Positions 52,943 to 60,965 of a stretch of 64,000 nt of DNA are shown in pieces. Numbering within the stretch: the first letter of the stretch is position 1; every line of letters begins with the position of its first letter. This DNA is from Imperialibacter roseus (GTDB lineage: Bacteria > Bacteroidota > Bacteroidia > Cytophagales > Cyclobacteriaceae). Location: positions 248,001 to 312,000 of the forward strand of contig NZ_CP136051.1 in the NCBI RefSeq assembly GCF_032999765.1, read 5' to 3'. Position numbers and translations under genes: made by a program. Under the pieces are notes generated by a model. That model made no database searches. It was not told the DNA's origin and saw only the letters and a program-made list of their open reading frames with translations.

Positions 52943-53320
52943 ATGCTACCAAAAGACTTAACAAAAGACATAAAAACCCGCCTGCAAAGCATCAAAGGCC
53001 AAATGGATGGCTTGATAAGAATGCTGGATGAAGGCAAAGACCCGGAGAAGATTCTCATACAATTCAAAGCGGCAAAAAGTGGCTTGGATAAAGCACACTA
53101 CCTCTTATTGGACGAAACATTTAGAAAATCCCTGGCCATTAAGATATCCGAAACTTCAAGTGCCTGTCCTGGAAATTGTGGTAATGAAGAACAAATAGAG
53201 ATGCTACGACAACAATTTCCGGCGATTGGAGCAGATGATCTCACCGAAAAAATGAAAGAAATTTCGAGACTTAAAAACCACTTAGATCGATTCAATCAAT
53301 TAGATCAAAATAACTCCTAA
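52943..53320 (+). CDS. CsoR/FrmR-family metal-sensing repressor
   Basis: 125 residues from ATG 52943. The four-helix core RLQSIKGQMDGLIRMLDEGK then KILIQFKAAKSGLDKAHYLL is characteristic. The usual CsoR copper cysteines are not at the standard positions, but CPGNCGNEE occurs later in a longer C-terminal helix. It is followed directly by the candidate operator at 53329. Confidence 0.75.
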   Translation: MLPKDLTKDIKTRLQSIKGQMDGLIRMLDEGKDPEKILIQFKAAKSGLDKAHYLLLDETFRKSLAIKISETSSACPGNCGNEEQIEMLRQQFPAIGADDLTEKMKEISRLKNHLDRFNQLDQNNS

Positions 53321-53328
53321 GTTTTTTT

Positions 53329-53371
53329 GGAGACCACCCCATAGCACCTCGTACGTTTGTTTCAGCTTTTA
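53329..53371 (+). promoter_or_regulatory. Candidate CsoR-controlled promoter, copy 1
   Basis: GGAGACCACCCC at 53329-53340, then TACGTTTG (the TAnnTTTG -7 element) starting 23 bp later, and TTG before it. The same layout with 31 of 43 identical positions is at 53865. The C-tract lies in the promoter spacer, a usual site for CsoR-type repressors. Confidence 0.55.
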
Positions 53372-53395
53372 TTCAAACCCATAATAGAGAATAAT

Positions 53396-53665
53396 ATGAA
53401 ACGAAATGTAGAAATATTTACAGCAAACTGCCCCGTTTGCGATCCGGTAGTCCAAATGGTGAAGGAACTGGCTTGTGATCAATGTGAAATCACTATTTAT
53501 GATTTGATCAAGTTATGTGATGACAAGGTTTGTTTGAGCAAACTGGAAGAATATCAGATTAAAAAAGTACCAGCCATAGCGGTCAATGGCAAATTGCTAA
53601 ACTGTTGTCAGGATCAGAACATATCCAAAGAAGAACTGATAAAGGCAGGTATTGGCCAGGGTTGA
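53396..53665 (+). CDS. Small thioredoxin/glutaredoxin-like protein
   Basis: 89 residues from ATG 53396. The thioredoxin-like fold shows FTANCPVCDPVVQ with a CxxC active site at the end of the first strand, cis-proline segment KVPAIAVNG, and extra cysteines (ACDQC, LNCCQ). It may reduce or carry metal-thiol species in the metal-resistance pathway. Preceded by the CsoR-type promoter element. Confidence 0.7.
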   Translation: MKRNVEIFTANCPVCDPVVQMVKELACDQCEITIYDLIKLCDDKVCLSKLEEYQIKKVPAIAVNGKLLNCCQDQNISKEELIKAGIGQG

Positions 53666-53724
53666 CAAAAGCAATTCATGGCTGATTGCAGCTACTGCAG
53701 TTTCTCCACCAACGTGTTTCTACT

Positions 53725-53847
53725 ATGCTGGCCATTTTTGAAAGTCTGATTGGCATTTTATTGATTTCAGGGAGACTCCTAAAATCTGTTCTGGTACTGG
53801 CAGCCATACTGATCATTTGGCCGCAGAGCGAAACATATCAAAAATAA
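53725..53847 (+). CDS. Possible very small membrane peptide
   Basis: 40 residues, MLAIFESLIGILLISGRLLK, then SVLVLAAILIIWPQ. Two hydrophobic stretches. It could be a genuine micropeptide or the tail of a decayed membrane-protein gene between the two CsoR-type elements. Confidence 0.25.
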   Translation: MLAIFESLIGILLISGRLLKSVLVLAAILIIWPQSETYQK

Positions 53848-53864
53848 TATTTAAAAAAGGATTA

Positions 53865-53907
53865 GGTGACCACCCCTAACCCCATCATACATTTGAAACA
53901 ACATTTA
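53865..53907 (+). promoter_or_regulatory. Candidate CsoR-controlled promoter, copy 2
   Basis: GGTGACCACCCC at 53865-53876 and TACATTTG at 53888-53895; spacing from first G to TA is 23 bp, as in copy 1. It lies 27 bp upstream of the HMA gene at 53922. Confidence 0.55.
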
Positions 53908-53921
53908 CAAAAAAAGAAGTT

Positions 53922-54263
53922 ATGAGACAAATGATTATTGCAGCAATCCTGGCTAGTGGATTTGCACTGATGAACGTGACAGCTAAAGCACAGACAACAA
54001 ATGGCGTAGATACTCTTAAAGTCACACATCAAATAGAGTTTGAAGTGCAAGGGATGAGCTGCCAGGCTGGTTGTGCCAATGGCATAGACAATATGCTCAA
54101 ACAGCAAAAAGGGGTCGTAAAAAGCAAGACAACCTATGATACCGGCACCTCAACGATCTGGTATAACAAAGAACTGATATCACAAAAAGAGATCGAAAAT
54201 TTGATCAAAGACAGGGGCTTCAAAGTGAAAGTAAAAACAGAAGATCAAGAGGAAGACTTATAA
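53922..54263 (+). CDS. Periplasmic HMA-domain metal-binding protein
   Basis: 113 residues; signal peptide ending NVTAKAQT. The HMA domain follows with an unusual motif GMSCQAGC (C-x3-C spacing by insertion of Gln-Ala instead of the usual CxxC). A beta-alpha-beta core continues to residue 105. A MerP-like ion carrier; the motif spacing hints at a different metal geometry. First gene of an operon with the CC-motif membrane protein. Confidence 0.75.
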   Translation: MRQMIIAAILASGFALMNVTAKAQTTNGVDTLKVTHQIEFEVQGMSCQAGCANGIDNMLKQQKGVVKSKTTYDTGTSTIWYNKELISQKEIENLIKDRGFKVKVKTEDQEEDL

Positions 54264-54269
54264 TCAGTT

Positions 54270-54674
54270 ATGCGAAAATTAATAAAATTAAAAGACGATT
54301 TCGTCAGCATAGCATCCTTATTTACCTCAGTATCTACCTTGCTGTGCTGTGCCCTTCCGTCATTACTCGTGGCAGTGGGTATGGGAGCGGTGGTGGCGGG
54401 AATGGTTTCGGACTTTCCAGCATTGATCTGGCTGAGCAAGTATAAGGAATGGACTTTTCTGATAGCAGGTATTTTGATCGGATTTAACTTTTGGCTGTTT
54501 TATGGCCGCAAAGGAGATCTGGCCTGTGAAATAGACGAATATGGCAATGAAACGCCTTGTGATACAGCCGCCCGTTGGAGTAAAATAATCCTATGGATAT
54601 CCTTTGGGTTGTACCTACTCGGATTGTTCTCAGCCTACCTGCTACTACCAATTCAACAATTTTTAGGTCTTTAA
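54270..54674 (+). CDS. Membrane protein with CC motif, MerT/MerC-like
   Basis: 134 residues, about four transmembrane helices. The first helix carries LLCCALPSLLVAVGMGA, like the paired Cys of MerT/MerC; a cytoplasmic loop has DLACEIDEYGNETPCD. It follows the HMA gene by 6 bp, so a periplasmic-HMA to membrane relay is likely. The metal is unproven. Confidence 0.65.
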   Translation: MRKLIKLKDDFVSIASLFTSVSTLLCCALPSLLVAVGMGAVVAGMVSDFPALIWLSKYKEWTFLIAGILIGFNFWLFYGRKGDLACEIDEYGNETPCDTAARWSKIILWISFGLYLLGLFSAYLLLPIQQFLGL

Positions 54675-54682
54675 CACACACA

Positions 54683-55519
54683 ATGAAAAGAACAGTCATT
54701 TTAATATTACTAACTATTAAAGCCATTTATCAGATCAGTGCTCAGGGACACGGACCTCTTTATGGTTTACAAACCCCTACATTGGCAAAAGGAGGATTTG
54801 ACTTTAATGCAGCAGCTATGAGCCTGGCTACCGAAGATGATCAATCGTTTATGCTTAGGTACATCTGGTCGTATGGGCTGACGGAAGATCTGCAAATTAA
54901 TATTACTACACCCACCGTGATCAACAGATTGTCTGAAGCCCCCAGAACAAGAGGTAACAACAACATGCCTGCAAATGGTGACATAGAAGCATCGGTATGG
55001 TACCGTTTCTTTTCCAATGCATTCGGCGTTGGCAAACGCTTTGAATCCACAGCTATTTTAAGTGTTTCGACACCTACTGAAGAAACCAGGAGTGGTATCA
55101 GCGTAAGCAACTCCATTCATGGAGCAATCTCTACCGGCTATGCTTCACGTACCTGGTATGCCTGGGTTGGCGGTGGTTATCAATATTATTTTGAGGAAAG
55201 CAATGATCAATTAGGCGACCTTCCTTACGCAAGTCTGGTGGTTGGTTATCGGCCGAATATATTTATGGGAGACTATCCAAAGCCGGACTGGAGGGTATTT
55301 GTGGAATCGCTGGCGGAGTTTCCCGGAGCTAATACCAGTGAAACTCAGCTTAGCCTCGTTGATCAAAGAGGGAAAAAAGTTATGATCGGTCCTTCATTTT
55401 TAGGGCTTTATGGAGCATGGGGTATATCCTTTGGAGCATTATTTCCGGTCTATCAGGATGTAACACAGGGTCCAAAAGAGGAATACAGGCTTTCATTAAA
55501 CATTAGTTACTGGTTATAA
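54683..55519 (+). CDS. Outer-membrane transporter-like barrel protein
   Basis: 278 residues from ATG 54683 (signal MKRTVILILLTIKAIYQISA, cleavage near AQG); the upstream part of the frame overlaps the previous gene and is not used. The body has alternating beta strands ending in the terminal aromatic pattern SLNISYWL, typical of outer-membrane barrels annotated as transporters in metal operons. Role: metal or metabolite passage across the outer membrane, inferred from context. Confidence 0.6.
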   Translation: MKRTVILILLTIKAIYQISAQGHGPLYGLQTPTLAKGGFDFNAAAMSLATEDDQSFMLRYIWSYGLTEDLQINITTPTVINRLSEAPRTRGNNNMPANGDIEASVWYRFFSNAFGVGKRFESTAILSVSTPTEETRSGISVSNSIHGAISTGYASRTWYAWVGGGYQYYFEESNDQLGDLPYASLVVGYRPNIFMGDYPKPDWRVFVESLAEFPGANTSETQLSLVDQRGKKVMIGPSFLGLYGAWGISFGALFPVYQDVTQGPKEEYRLSLNISYWL

Positions 55520-55538
55520 ATTTTAAAAACAGAAGAAA

Positions 55539-56030
55539 ATGAAAAGATTAGGAATAATAGCATTGTTGACAATTTTTAGTTTGAGCGGTGCAATGGCTCA
55601 GTTGATCAAAGTAGATCAGGAGGTTTTTGGAATGGATTGTGCACCTTGTGCCTATGGCCTGGAGCGTGGACTCAAGAAAATGGATGGGCTGGAAAGTGTA
55701 AAAGTAAGCCTCAATGATGGAAAAGCTTATCTTAAGCTTACTTCCGACAATGAACTGACCTTACAAAAAATCCAGAAAGAAGTGAAGAATAACGGATTTT
55801 CAGCCAGAAATGCAGAAGTCACTTTAAATGGAGAACTGCTTAAAGAGGGCAATGAGTGGACAATTAAGGTCAATGGAGAAACGTTCAAAGTCAGCGATGA
55901 TACTACCAGTGACATACTATCTAAGCTTAATCCGGGCAATATCCGGGCAAGAGGATGGGTAAAAGACGAAGAAGATGGTGAGTTAAGTAGTAAATGGGCT
56001 ATTAGAATAATGGAAGTCTTAAAATCTTAA
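55539..56030 (+). CDS. Periplasmic HMA protein with C-terminal extension
   Basis: 163 residues; signal peptide ending GAMAQ. HMA domain with GMDCAPCAYGLERGLKKMDG at about residues 31-50, then a second domain of about 75 residues with VTLNGELLKEGNEWTIKVNG. The second part is beta-rich and unrecognised. It extends the line of metal-binding proteins in this cluster. Confidence 0.65.
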   Translation: MKRLGIIALLTIFSLSGAMAQLIKVDQEVFGMDCAPCAYGLERGLKKMDGLESVKVSLNDGKAYLKLTSDNELTLQKIQKEVKNNGFSARNAEVTLNGELLKEGNEWTIKVNGETFKVSDDTTSDILSKLNPGNIRARGWVKDEEDGELSSKWAIRIMEVLKS

Positions 56031-56088
56031 AAGACCTACGAGAAATACTTTATTAAGTCTAATCCAGACATTCTATTGCTCCCTTCTT

Positions 56089-56639
56089 TTGTTATTTTGG
56101 GATATGCAATGCTCACCACCATGGCAGGAGTATCAGGCTCATTCTCGTAGGTTGTCCTGGCTGAATCCAGCTAGGCCCTTTTTTGTGGGCATTACGGTTG
56201 TAGTGTTGGGATTTGCCTGGTACCAAAAACTTAGACCAAAGGCCAAAGATGAAAAAGAATGTGCCTGTGATGAGGATTTACAGCCCTCCTTTTGGCGAAC
56301 AACAAAGTCCCTTTCAATAATCACGATCTTTGCCGCCCTGATGTCAGCATTTCCACTTTATGCGCATATTTTCTACCCGAAGACGACAAACAACTTATCA
56401 TAATTGACAAGTCAGATATACAGGCCGCAAATTTTGAAATCAAAGGCATGACTTGCCAGGGTTGCGCAGCTCATGTTGAACATGAGGTAAATAAGCTCAG
56501 TGGTATCCTTAAAGTAACCGCATCCTACGAACAGGGCAATGCCATTGTTGAATTTGACAATACCAAAACAGGCATCCTTGAAATTGAGCAAGCTATCAAC
56601 TCGACCGGATATTCTGTGACCAATAAAACAGGGAAATAA
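56089..56639 (+). pseudogene. Decayed second merTP
   Basis: The MerT part survives from about 56101 (MLTTMAGVSGSFS) with LGFAWYQKLRPKAKDEKECA in one frame, and the HMA part (GMTCQGCAAH) in another, switching near 56390. The N-terminal CC helix is missing, and a short duplication near 56140 (TCGTAGGTTG) breaks the frame. It is clearly derived from the same type as 50385, not functional as it stands. Confidence 0.7.
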
Positions 56640-56855
56640 ATGGAAATCATATTAGAATCAACCATCACCTGCCGGGAATGCGGACATCAAAAAGAAGAAA
56701 CCATCCCCACTGACGCCTGTCAGTACTTCTATGAATGGGAAAATTGCCACCAGGTACTAAAACCGAAGGAAGGGGATTGCTGCGTGTATTGCTCCTATGG
56801 CTCAGCACCTTGTCTACCTGTTCAGGAAGCAGGAAGTGGACATTGCTGTGAATAG
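56640..56855 (+). CDS. GDCCVxC-family protein, second copy
   Basis: 71 residues, closely similar to 51372 (TITCRECGHQKEETIP, GDCCVYCSYGS). One conserved cysteine of the central CESC motif is replaced (YEWENCHQ), so it may bind fewer ions. It starts directly after the stop of the decayed merTP, repeating the gene order of the first set. Confidence 0.7.
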   Translation: MEIILESTITCRECGHQKEETIPTDACQYFYEWENCHQVLKPKEGDCCVYCSYGSAPCLPVQEAGSGHCCE

Positions 56856-56880
56856 TAAACTGCTTAGAGTTGCAATAACC

Positions 56881-56947
56881 TGACATCAATCATTTTTTCA
56901 ACTAAGTCAAGTCATATAATCCCCGAAAGTGACCCGTTAGTTTTGAC
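56881..56947 (+). repeat. 67-bp direct repeat, copy A
   Basis: TGACATCAATCATTTTTTCA, then AGTCATATAATCCC and a conserved TTAGTTTTGAC end. Copy B is at 58183-58249. Both are about 125-150 bp before a metal-binding protein gene, so shared promoter or regulatory function is likely. Confidence 0.55.
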
Positions 56948-57075
56948 CTACAGTGATTTATCATTGCTGAGTCAACGAAGCTTTTGTACTTCGCCCTCTC
57001 ATGTTATGAAAATTTAAAAAAAGGGCTTTCTCCCGACAGGACTCAAATGATAAATGTTCACTAAACTCTTAAAAG

Positions 57076-57444
57076 ATGAAAAATTATTTTATCTCCATGG
57101 TGTTTATGGCAGTGGTTGCTCCTTTGCTTGCCCAAAACGAAATGGGTCAAATCCAACCCTCCCCCACAGATAGCATCGTGTATTCATGTCCGATGCACCC
57201 TGAAATTACACCGCATAAGCCTGGAAAATGCCCGAAGTGCGGAATGGATCTCGTCCAAAAAGATCCTGCTTCACCAGGACATGAGATGAATATGATGATG
57301 TGCCCGATGAATGGAATGGTAGACATGGACCACCAACATGATGAAAAAAAGCAGAACCGGAAAATGATGAATGGTATGGGGGTAATGGGTATAGCCATGG
57401 GGGCCATGATGGTTGTGGCACTTATCATTTTTGGGGGCAATTAA
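57076..57444 (+). CDS. Protein with heavy-metal-binding domain (HMBD)
   Basis: 122 residues; signal peptide, then the HMBD signature YSCPMHPEITPHKPGKCPKC then GMDLV, a Met/His/Cys-rich linker (MMMCPMNGMVDMDHQHDE) and a C-terminal transmembrane helix (about 102-119, MGVMGIAMGAMMVVALII). The HMBD occurs in CusB/copper ATPases; here it is a stand-alone small membrane protein, probably binding copper or mercury in the periplasm. Confidence 0.75.
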   Translation: MKNYFISMVFMAVVAPLLAQNEMGQIQPSPTDSIVYSCPMHPEITPHKPGKCPKCGMDLVQKDPASPGHEMNMMMCPMNGMVDMDHQHDEKKQNRKMMNGMGVMGIAMGAMMVVALIIFGGN

Positions 57445-57504
57445 ATCAAATGGAGCATCAATTATCATAATGAGTCTTCAATGAACTATCAAAGTATAAA
57501 GCAT

Positions 57505-58011
57505 ATGAAAACCTTAAAAATTGCGCTGGCTATTGCCGTGGCAACAACTATCGTTTCCTGCGAGATGAACAATGAACCAGAGCGTCCCATGTTGTCAAAT
57601 AAGGTAGCAGGCACCTACAACGGCACGCTGAGATCCAGTTTTTCACAAACTGAAACGCCTGCAACGGCTGAAATCACTACGATTAATGATTACACCATTC
57701 AGGTTCGCTGTTACAGTGCTGATGTCGACACCACATTTTCACTTGAACTTTATCTGGATGGAGATATGATGACGGTATGTTTCACGGACAATGATTTTAC
57801 GAATCAGTATGGTCACGGCATGTCGGCCAATCATCACATGATGGGAGGTAACAGCAACTGGACCTCATGGCAGCAGCACATGAGTGCGGAACACGACCCT
57901 GATGATGAGCATTACGGATATTTCGATATGAATTCTTCGACATTCAACTACACGTTTGATCTCATAGGTACTTCTGATGGCGGCACACAGTATTTCACTG
58001 GCAAAAGATAA
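57505..58011 (+). CDS. Hypothetical lipoprotein with His/Met-rich segment
   Basis: 168 residues from ATG 57505, giving lipobox IVSC. After a beta-rich half comes YGHGMSANHHMMGGNSNWTS, then HMSAEHDPDDEHYGYF, likely metal-binding. It follows the HMBD gene by 60 bp. No family recognised. Confidence 0.6.
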   Translation: MKTLKIALAIAVATTIVSCEMNNEPERPMLSNKVAGTYNGTLRSSFSQTETPATAEITTINDYTIQVRCYSADVDTTFSLELYLDGDMMTVCFTDNDFTNQYGHGMSANHHMMGGNSNWTSWQQHMSAEHDPDDEHYGYFDMNSSTFNYTFDLIGTSDGGTQYFTGKR

Positions 58012-58401
58012 TTGGTGCCTTTGATGACAATGGTGCCAGGTTCACCTGTTTATTATCAGGCATAAAAATGGGGGGTGGACCCGGGCAGGCATTGACAGAT
58101 TGCAACAAAACATCAGGCAAAGAAGCTACGGACAATTATATTTCCTTGTGCAGCTTTCACCGTATATGATCCTTCCGAAAGCTGACATCAATCATTTTTT
58201 CAACCAACTCAGGTCATATAATCCCAAAGTACGACCTCTTAGTTTTGACAGGTAATGTAATGATTTGCGAAATATAGCTGCAAAAAGATCATTCATTGTA
58301 AGAGCAAGCCAATAGGTAAAAAATTCTCTCTTGACACTATCAATTTGGAGTGGATTTAACGGGGCTAATGCAGATCTGCTCGCTAAACTTTTAGGTCACC
58401 T
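58012..58401 (+). other. Intergenic region with repeat copy B
   Basis: No gene seen. Repeat copy B occupies 58183-58249 (GACATCAATCATTTTTTCAA, GTCATATAATCCC, TTAGTTTTGAC), followed by about 150 bp to the next start. Presumed regulatory sequence for the His-rich protein gene. Confidence 0.45.
58183..58249 (+). repeat. 67-bp direct repeat, copy B
   Basis: Near-identical to copy A at 56881-56947, with a 2-bp deletion in the middle and a few substitutions. Contains CATATAAT, which may be a -10-like or -7-like element. Confidence 0.55.
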
Positions 58402-58920
58402 ATGATTATCAGGAAATTACATAAAATGCAAATGCACCTGGCCTTGAGCCTGCTCCTCGCCTTTTCCGGTGTATTCGTATGTAATTTTCTTTGCGACTTT
58501 GGCATCCTGGATATCCGCATATATTCTAGCGGGTCTGGGGGTATAGCCCATCGACACGACAGTAATCACAAACACGGCCATTCGGAAAATTCAGGCGATC
58601 ATCACAATATCCATCCTACCGGAGAAATAGCACCTCAGCATAACGATAACCACACCACACATCATCGGCACAACGGCAATAGTGAGGATGAGTGCTGCGA
58701 AGAAGAGACCAATCAGCTACTGGCCAGTTTGGCCCAATATGAACTACCAAAATTCGAAACCGAAAAAATACCGGTCTTGATCCAAGCAGTACTATACGAT
58801 ATTGATTTCGTAAGTTTTCATATACATAAAAACACCGATCCTTACCAACTAAACAGCTCGCTTTCTCCACCTGTTGGTGGTAGTTTCCTGCGCATTCTGT
58901 ATCAGTCTTTCCTATGCTAG
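58402..58920 (+). CDS. His/Cys-rich secreted protein of the metal cluster
   Basis: 172 residues; possible signal anchor at 10-30 with FVCNFLCDFG, then a histidine-rich stretch (HRHDSNHKHGHSENSGDHHN), an ECCEEE motif and a Pro-Pro segment (SLSPPVGGSFLRILYQSFLC). The CC and PP arrangement recalls the small HYC_CC_PP proteins of Bacteroidota metal loci, but the match is only partial. Probably metal sequestration. Confidence 0.55.
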   Translation: MIIRKLHKMQMHLALSLLLAFSGVFVCNFLCDFGILDIRIYSSGSGGIAHRHDSNHKHGHSENSGDHHNIHPTGEIAPQHNDNHTTHHRHNGNSEDECCEEETNQLLASLAQYELPKFETEKIPVLIQAVLYDIDFVSFHIHKNTDPYQLNSSLSPPVGGSFLRILYQSFLC

Positions 58921-59000
58921 ACATGCAATATTGATCATTTGGGGTCTCCTCCCAAGAAGAGGTTCTTATATCTCATTTTTTACACAAAATCAATATTGCA

Positions 59001-59699
59001 ATGAAAACTATCACAATACAGATAAAAAACATGGTATGCCCTAGGTGCATCCATGTGGTCAAGCAGATCCTGCGTGACTTGAATATTTCTTTCACAGAAG
59101 TAGACCTGGGCTATGCCACTTTAAACATCGATCCGTTTCCGGATTTTGATCTCATCAATGAAAAGCTCGAAGCGCTGGACCTGGGGCTGATCTGTGATCA
59201 GAATGAATTACTGATTACCGAAATCAATAAAGCCATCCATTGCTACATGGAAAATATAAGCTGGATAGGCCACCGGAAAAAGCTTTCAGATTATATCTCA
59301 AAGGAGGTGGCGAGAAACTACCACCAGCTGAGCAAAGTATATAGCCGGTACTCAGGGATCACCATCGAGCAGTATTTTATTGACCTCAGAACAAATAAAG
59401 TCAAAGAGCTGATCAGGCAAGGTAAACTCAACCTTAGCCAGATAGCCATTACGGTAGGTTACAGCGGTATCCACTATCTGTCGGGTCAGTTTAGGAAATA
59501 TACTGGGTTGTCCCTCTCAGAGTACAAGAGGAAATTGGAAGAGGAATCCGGGAAATCTGCTGGAAAGGAAGACCAGGCTGTTATCAGGAGGCTTATTCCT
59601 ATGCGCCCGGGGTATGAAGTAAGTTCCAGAAGCAATGGTGACCGAAGATTCAATACCCCAGGCGACTATCAGGACTACAAGGTTCACGTATCAGTTTAA
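59001..59699 (+). CDS. AraC-family regulator with N-terminal HMA-like domain
   Basis: 232 residues. The first 70 resemble an HMA/ferredoxin-like fold with a metal-binding-type MVCPRC (residues 11-16); a linker follows, then an AraC HTH pair (about 120-185: LSKVYSRYSGITIEQYFIDL, LSQIAITVGYSGIHYLSGQF). Such a fusion could sense a soft metal directly. A 40-residue basic tail is extra. It closes the metal cluster and may control the repeat-linked promoters. Confidence 0.65.
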   Translation: MKTITIQIKNMVCPRCIHVVKQILRDLNISFTEVDLGYATLNIDPFPDFDLINEKLEALDLGLICDQNELLITEINKAIHCYMENISWIGHRKKLSDYISKEVARNYHQLSKVYSRYSGITIEQYFIDLRTNKVKELIRQGKLNLSQIAITVGYSGIHYLSGQFRKYTGLSLSEYKRKLEEESGKSAGKEDQAVIRRLIPMRPGYEVSSRSNGDRRFNTPGDYQDYKVHVSV

Positions 59700-59704
59700 G
59701 GGCG

Positions 59705-60202
59705 ATGAAGACCATTGAAGCAGGATTGAAAATATTTCAATCCGTACAGGGGTATTTTATTGCTGACCGCAGGACGTTGAACTATGTGCATCTGAATCGC
59801 AACCTGTGGGACAGAGCGAGTGTAGTCTCCAAATTCGGGGCGCTCAGTCTCAACGGCCATATTCCCGACACCAGGTTTAATGATGTCCTGGCACGTTTTC
59901 TCCTGGATGATGTAAAAGAAGGAATTGCAACGCACAATTTGGAGATATTCAATACACTATGTGAGGACCTTGCATTTTTAAATAAGGCGAGGTTCGTAGT
60001 GTCCAGTGTACTCTGCGTACATGATCCCCGCTTTTTTCCTGTCTGGGATGACCGGAGGTGCCTGATCCAAGAATGGGAAAAGCAAAATGAGGTCTGCACT
60101 TACCGGGAGCTGAAGCAGAGGATTGACCTGTATAAAGCCGAAAACGGGTGCAATGGCCTGGACTATTTTATGTTCAATAAGCTACTGTGGCTTTGTGAAT
60201 GA
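59705..60202 (+). CDS. Hypothetical protein
   Basis: 165 residues, starts 5 bp after the AraC-type gene, so probably co-transcribed. A segment VVSSVLCVHDPRFFPVWDDRR resembles the conserved block of small Bacteroidota proteins with a 'xHxxPxxFPxxD/DR' pattern; no enzyme is assigned. No signal peptide. Confidence 0.4.
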   Translation: MKTIEAGLKIFQSVQGYFIADRRTLNYVHLNRNLWDRASVVSKFGALSLNGHIPDTRFNDVLARFLLDDVKEGIATHNLEIFNTLCEDLAFLNKARFVVSSVLCVHDPRFFPVWDDRRCLIQEWEKQNEVCTYRELKQRIDLYKAENGCNGLDYFMFNKLLWLCE

Positions 60203-60212
60203 GGAGGTAGAT

Positions 60213-60782
60213 ATGAGGTTTTGTAAAAGTATCAAAGTACTGCGATGTGCTCTGGTTGGCGTAGGTATACTGCTGGGATCAGGAGCAGTTGCCCAGAAGT
60301 ACTATGTAGCAAAAGAGGGCGACATGTCGATCCATTTTGGTTACAAAGACGGAATATCTACAGCTGAAAGCAAAGAGGTGGATATTATCTTTAACAGAAA
60401 GAAAATAACCTTGTGGATCACCATAAAAGGCTCAGACTTTAAGACAGGAAATTGGAAAATAGATAAACGGCTCTTCCGCAAGAATGAGAATGAATTTGTG
60501 ATCAAGGCCTATCTCATCCAGGAAAACGTTATTTATGGTGGAGATGAGTTCTTCCGGTTTTCACTGATCGGCAGGGTATTCAACAAGGTAGAGGGAGGAC
60601 CGGTGAGTATTATGGGAGCTTTCGGCGACAGCCCGGACGGCAGAAAGGAAAACTTGTCACTCTATATGTATTTCGGAGTTGCAAGCAAATGGATGGGCGA
60701 TCGTTTTCTGAAGCACTCGGATTATCCGGTGGTCAATATCCGTATCACTGCAGAACTGGAGCCAGTGATCGGGACGGACTAA
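60213..60782 (+). CDS. Exported protein of a YceI-like type, family member 1
   Basis: 189 residues from ATG 60213, with GAGGAGG upstream. Signal peptide ending GAVAQ, then YYVAKEGDMSIHFGYKDGIS and a beta-rich body with KHSDYPVVNIRITAEL near the end. The start resembles the truncated protein at 63777 (QRTYITRKG). The lipocalin-like YceI family is a tentative match only. Confidence 0.45.
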   Translation: MRFCKSIKVLRCALVGVGILLGSGAVAQKYYVAKEGDMSIHFGYKDGISTAESKEVDIIFNRKKITLWITIKGSDFKTGNWKIDKRLFRKNENEFVIKAYLIQENVIYGGDEFFRFSLIGRVFNKVEGGPVSIMGAFGDSPDGRKENLSLYMYFGVASKWMGDRFLKHSDYPVVNIRITAELEPVIGTD

Positions 60783-60965
60783 GTACAATAGTTAGCTGTT
60801 AAGCTATGAGCAGGTTGAAATTCCTTAAATATTACCCAAAACTTCGTAAGGCAGAGCCCTGTGCCGATACGTTGGTCTATTTAAATGACACTAAATCTCC
60901 GGATCGGGCTCACCTGTAACTATTTGTTAGGGGCGGTCGGTCGCCGGAGGCTAACTGACGAAATC

